A stretch of DNA of 9,534 nt from JAQVPN01 sp036170435 (GTDB lineage: Bacteria; Patescibacteriota; Gracilibacteria; BD1-5; UBA6164): NCBI GenBank assembly GCA_036170435.1, contig JAVHPF010000072.1:1-9534 (forward strand), read 5' to 3'. How positions within the stretch are numbered: position 1 is the stretch's first letter; each line of letters begins with the position of its first letter. Of the stretch, positions 7,492-9,534 are shown piece after piece. The notes beneath the pieces are model-generated. The model saw only the letters and a list, made by a program, of their open reading frames with translations. It did no database searches and was not told where the DNA came from. Made by a program: the position numbers and the translations under genes.

Positions 7492-7524
7492 TTAATACGA
7501 GGAATGATTGATTTGGTGACAAGA
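7492..7524 (-). promoter_or_regulatory. Probable autoregulated ECF promoter of the sigma operon
   Basis: On the minus strand it reads TCTTGTCACC-N10-TTCCTCGTATTAA, ending 27 nt before the sigma start codon. The same two blocks with the same spacing occur on the plus strand at 9478-9510. CGTA/CGTC at -10 and a GTC/AAC-type -35 about 16 nt away are the usual ECF promoter layout. The -35 block directly follows the stop codon of the upstream gene. Confidence 0.75.
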
Positions 7525-7525
7525 A

Positions 7526-8263
7526 TTATTTATTATTTTCTTCAAAATATAATTTAGCAAAATATTCTCCTTTTTCTGTAAAAAGGTGAATATGAGCACG
7601 CCCCTCCTTTTTAACAATTATCTTATTAGCTAATAAATAAGAAATTATATTATTCTGTATTCTATAAGGAACACTAGAAGATACAAAATATCAATCATGG
7701 AAATTAATTATTTCTATTACATTTCAAAATTGAATATAAGCTAAAGATCTCTTAAATTCTTCATATTCTTTTTTCCATTCATCAAATTTAGTTACTTCTA
7801 AAGTTTTCTTTTCTTTGTTTTGCTGTACCTTTTCTTTTATTATTTTAGTTTCTGTTTCTTTTTCTTCAAGTGTGATTTTAGTAATTTCTAAATCTCTTTT
7901 TTTTATATTCTTTCTGCGAATCATTTTAGTTTCTTCATCTTTTTCAGTATATTCAATATATTTTTCTAAAATTTTATTATTATATTTTGGAAAAATAAAA
8001 ATAAAAAATAATGCCGACGAAATAGGTAAAATTAAAAAAAATCCTAAACTCTGATACCAAGTTCAATAAAAGAAATCACAATTCATTAAATAATCAAATT
8101 TTGTAATTTTATGTGCATCAAAGTATACTTTTTCATCTAAAAAAGCTATAAAATAAACAAATTTATAATTCCATAAAACCCACGAAATAGTAAAATATCT
8201 AAAAAAAGGGCTAGATATTTTTTCTTTGAATGTTGTAAAAATTTCTGTAAATATTTTATCCAT
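7526..8263 (-). CDS. Two-TM coiled-coil membrane protein with possible winged-helix C-terminus
   Basis: A 245-residue frame (ATG 8263, TAA 7526-7528) continuous through three TGA-Gly codons. It has an N-terminal amphipathic helix followed by a first membrane segment (about 22-42, with SWVLWNYKFVYFI) and a second at about 72-92. Next comes a long Lys/Glu-rich coiled coil (about 100-170). The C-terminal part (about 178-245) has a recognition-helix-like stretch and a LFTEKGEYFAKLYFE segment typical of winged-helix proteins. I know proteins with a similar N-terminal two-TM region as uncharacterised families in several phyla but cannot name the function. A TTG at 8272 would add three residues; I prefer the ATG. 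The stop lies 1 nt before the sigma promoter element. It is driven by a candidate promoter overlapping a 17-bp inverted repeat. Confidence 0.82.
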
Positions 8264-8292
8264 AAAAAACAATTTATTAATTAATTTCCTCG

Positions 8293-8320
8293 ATTATATC
8301 CAATTTTAAAATAAATCCAA
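8293..8320 (-). promoter_or_regulatory. Candidate promoter of the two-TM protein gene
   Basis: Minus strand: TTGGAT, a 16-nt spacer and a perfect TATAAT, predicting a start near 8286. The -35 and most of the spacer coincide with the promoter-proximal arm of the inverted repeat at 8302-8353, which would place a bound repressor on the promoter. Confidence 0.5.
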
Positions 8321-8353
8321 AAATACGTGATTATTCGGATTTATTTTAAAATT
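8302..8353. promoter_or_regulatory. 17-bp perfect inverted repeat overlapping a promoter
   Basis: The arms 8302-8318 (AATTTTAAAATAAATCC) and 8337-8353 are perfectly complementary, with an 18-nt centre. It lies between a GC-rich hairpin repeat and the gene at 7526-8263 and overlaps that gene's candidate promoter. It could be an operator. It could also be part of a decayed mobile or terminator structure, because the hairpin repeat begins right beside it. Confidence 0.6.
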
Positions 8354-8354
8354 T

Positions 8355-8402
8355 AAAAACCCATCCCCCTGCGGGGACTTCCCTTGAAAAGGGAAGAAAT
8401 TT
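8355..8402 (-). repeat. GC-rich double-hairpin repeat, copy B
   Basis: Minus-strand copy of the family: TTTCTTCCCTT-TTC-AAGGGAAG, then TCCCC-GCA-GGGGGA and TGGGTTT. It overlaps by 2 nt the stop codon of the frameshifted DUF559 gene, so it sits exactly where that transcript would end and may act as its terminator. Confidence 0.88.
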
Positions 8403-8770
8403 ATAAGGAATTCTCTATGGTTTTTATTACAGCATTGATATTATTTTTAATATCTTCATTTTTTATTCTAATTATTTTAAATCACATATATATAAGTAAT
8501 ATTTCTTTATATAAGTCCAATTCATAGACTTCTTTTAGATTATGAACATTTCAATCAATTTCGAGTATTAATTTCTTTTCATGACAATAAAAATCAGGTA
8601 TTATATATCTATCTAATCAATTATTTTCAGTAAAAACATATATAGGTTTTTACTGAAAATCTTCATCGGATTTTTCATCACTTTATAAAACTCCATAATA
8701 TAAGCTCCGATTCTGTCATATTTTTTCTTAAGTTTCTAGAAGCTTCTTTTATTATATCTGAACTAATCAT
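8401..8770 (-). pseudogene. Frameshifted DUF559 (very-short-patch-repair-like) endonuclease gene
   Basis: The N-terminal frame from ATG 8770 gives MISSDIIKEASRNLRKNMTE..ELILWSFIK, the typical ARxLRKNxTExExxLW opening of DUF559/COG2852 proteins. The remainder is in another frame: VFTENNGLDRYIIPDFYC, then KKLILEIDGNVH and MGFKIIRIKNEDIKNN, ending at TAA 8401-8403. These include the PD-(D/E)XK-like Asp and the E-x-D pair. The two halves are offset by one nucleotide near 8638-8646, between the arms of a perfect 15-bp inverted repeat. Corrected length is about 122 residues, normal for the family. Six TGAs are read as Gly, including EID-G and MGFK. DUF559 proteins are small stand-alone nuclease-fold proteins often found in accessory DNA. 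It may be a true pseudogene, a phase-variable locus or a sequencing/assembly error at TATATAT; I cannot tell which. Confidence 0.8.
8623..8660. repeat. 15-bp perfect inverted repeat inside the DUF559 gene at the frameshift
   Basis: The arms 8623-8637 (ATTTTCAGTAAAAAC) and 8646-8660 are perfectly complementary around an 8-nt AT loop. One arm encodes the VFTEN segment in the downstream frame. The other encodes SVKT, where the family usually has an RRQ-type sequence. The frame changes in the loop. Confidence 0.85.
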
Positions 8771-8820
8771 AGGATAATAAATTATAAAATATTTTAATAA
8801 TATCTCTATATTTTGTATCT

Positions 8821-8894
8821 ATTTCTTCCCTTTTATCCGAAGGTGTATCCTTTAGGGCCAAGGGAAGTCCCGAGGAACGAGGGGATGGGTTTTT
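8821..8894 (+). repeat. GC-rich hairpin repeat, copy C (expanded loop)
   Basis: The stem-1 arms CTTCCCTT and AAGGGAAG are present, but the loop holds an extra stretch of about 25 nt with two mini-hairpins (CCGAAGG, CCTTTAGG). The second hairpin is TCCC-GAGGAACGA-GGGGA, followed by TGGGTTTTT. It lies in the 194-nt gene-free stretch between the DUF559 gene and the receiver-like gene. That stretch otherwise holds only copy D and AT-rich sequence. Confidence 0.85.
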
Positions 8895-8914
8895 AAATTT
8901 ATTTTCACCTTTAA

Positions 8915-8958
8915 TTTCTTCCCTTTCCAAGGGAAGTCCCCGAAGGGGGATGGGTTTT
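8915..8958 (+). repeat. GC-rich double-hairpin repeat, copy D
   Basis: TTTCTTCCCTT-TCC-AAGGGAAG, then TCCCC-GAA-GGGGGA and TGGGTTTT, in tandem with copy C and 6 nt from the stop of the minus-strand receiver-like gene. It closely matches copy B in inverted orientation, so copies B and C/D bracket the DUF559 gene. Confidence 0.88.
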
Positions 8959-8964
8959 CTAATA

Positions 8965-9330
8965 TTAATTTACATATTTTCTTATAACATCCAAATATCA
9001 TAAATCATAAAGAGGAGAATATAATATATCATCTACTTGATTTTCTATTTTCTCAGGAATGTTTCATTCTGATGCCGTAGTTAATAAAATAACAGCTATT
9101 TCATTATTAATTATCTTAATTGCAGATATTATTTTTTCCATTATTTCTTCTAGTATTTCTTTTCAAGAACAATTTAATAATATTAATTTTGTGTTTTCAG
9201 TAACACTTGTTAATAATGATTTTATATCTGAAACTTTTGTTATAGATGTTTCCGGAATAGTTTTTTTTATTCATATTTCTAAACTTCTTCAAAAACCAGG
9301 ATCTTTATCATACATTAATATATTTGTCAT
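8965..9330 (-). CDS. Degenerate response-regulator receiver-like protein
   Basis: A 121-residue frame (ATG 9330, TAA 8965-8967) with five TGA-Gly codons. It follows the CheY-like plan: NILMYDKDPGF (strand 1 with the acidic loop), LILLNCSGKE (strand 3), VILLTTASE (strand 4 with the conserved Thr), DDILYSPL (strand 5), and a C-terminal helix ending IRKYVN. The phosphoacceptor Asp is Asn53, and the conserved Lys before Pro in strand 5 is Ser105, so phosphorylation is not expected. It is a stand-alone domain with no output module. It may be a pseudo-receiver used for protein-protein contacts. The homology is by pattern only and could be a Rossmann-like look-alike. There is no partner kinase in the window. 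It is transcribed away from the gene starting at 9532. Confidence 0.7.
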
Positions 9331-9360
9331 AATAATTATAATTACTAAGTAAACTTAATT

Positions 9361-9387
9361 ATTATACAAATACAAAACAAAAATCAA
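9361..9387 (-). promoter_or_regulatory. Candidate promoter of the receiver-like gene
   Basis: Minus strand: TTGATT, a 15-nt spacer and a perfect TATAAT, about 30 nt before the ATG at 9330. The short spacer makes it a weak assignment. It is back to back with the ECF-type promoter at 9478-9510. Confidence 0.4.
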
Positions 9388-9477
9388 GACTTTTTCCTAA
9401 ATACAAGCCAAAATTTAATATAAATTTAATATCATTTCCGCTGCGTATTTTACTAATCAGGAAAACAAAATTAAAAA

Positions 9478-9510
9478 TCTTGTCACCTTTTAAATATTTC
9501 CTCGTATTAA
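9478..9510 (+). promoter_or_regulatory. Second copy of the ECF-type promoter element, facing out of the window
   Basis: TCTTGTCACC-N10-TTCCTCGTATTAA, identical in both blocks and in spacing to the element before the sigma gene (23 conserved positions). The two 10-nt spacers differ, so the pair is not a simple duplication. It points at an ATG at 9532-9534 with AAAGG in front of it. Confidence 0.72.
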
Positions 9511-9531
9511 AGATTGTCGTTAAAGGCCTTA

Positions 9532-9534
9532 ATG
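9532..9534 (+). CDS. Possible start codon of a gene running off the window
   Basis: The last three bases are ATG, preceded by AAAGG at a plausible distance, and lie 22 nt after the ECF-type element. Only the start codon is in the window, so nothing can be said of the product except that it may belong to the regulon of the sigma factor at 6895-7464. Confidence 0.35.

Noticed and set aside
7815..8054. Plus-strand Ser/Ile-rich frame
   Set aside because: Shadow of the Lys/Glu-rich coiled coil of the minus-strand membrane protein.
8355..8958. CRISPR array or integron-like attC sites
   Set aside because: Only three copies here, in mixed orientation and unequal spacing, with no regular spacers and no cas or integrase gene.
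9059..9352. Plus-strand 97-residue hydrophobic frame
   Set aside because: It is the antisense shadow of the receiver-like gene at 8965-9330, which has motif order and UGA-Gly codons typical of the genome.
9440..9460. A third ECF-type element (TTTCCGCTGCGTATT)
   Set aside because: It resembles the -10 block but has no TTGTCACC at the required distance upstream.
1..9534. UGA = Trp (Mycoplasma-type code)
   Set aside because: TGG is used for Trp, and TGA falls on invariant Gly positions in HtrA, DUF559 and EngB.

Overview
This window comes from an AT-rich bacterial genome that reads UGA as a sense codon. Nine reading frames only become full length if in-frame TGA is translated; I count about 57 internal TGAs. 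In the best recognised proteins, TGA falls on invariant glycines: the HtrA NSGG active-site loop, its GGSGF and VTFGIIS-GKG motifs, the PDZ loop, and the EIDG motif of a DUF559 protein. Tryptophan is still TGG. UGA = Gly (translation table 25) is known from Gracilibacteria (BD1-5) and Absconditabacteria (SR1), so the window is most likely a metagenome-assembled scaffold from that part of the Patescibacteria/CPR. Standard-code gene finding breaks nearly all of its genes.

Layout. 8-1881 (minus): a polytopic membrane protein and the ribosome-biogenesis GTPase EngB, with a hairpin repeat between them. 2100-3182 (plus): an FMN-dependent nitronate monooxygenase-like oxidoreductase that looks foreign. 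It has no UGA-Gly, a strong Shine-Dalgarno, its own promoters, a 16-bp inverted repeat and a terminator, and it ends on TGA, which this host would read through. 3291-4448 (plus): a soluble acidic protein of unknown function. It converges on htrA, and the two share a strong bidirectional terminator at 4448-4487.

4490-7464 (minus) looks like an envelope-stress locus: an ECF sigma factor, a single-pass putative anti-sigma factor 3 nt downstream, then a terminator and a separately promoted membrane-anchored HtrA protease. The 100-N gap inside htrA is almost certainly an assembly artefact, because its two flanks are the same 55 bp. The sigma gene is preceded by TCTTGTCACC-N10-TTCCTCGTATTAA. The same element with identical spacing occurs on the plus strand at 9478-9510, in front of an ATG at the last three bases of the window. 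This suggests autoregulation plus a target gene just outside the window.

7526-9330 (minus) is an accessory stretch: a two-TM/coiled-coil protein with a possible winged-helix C-terminus, a frameshifted DUF559 endonuclease-like gene, three more copies of the GC-rich hairpin repeat, and a degenerate response-regulator receiver protein lacking the phosphoacceptor Asp and the conserved Lys. I saw no tRNA, rRNA, CRISPR array, transposase or phage structural gene.
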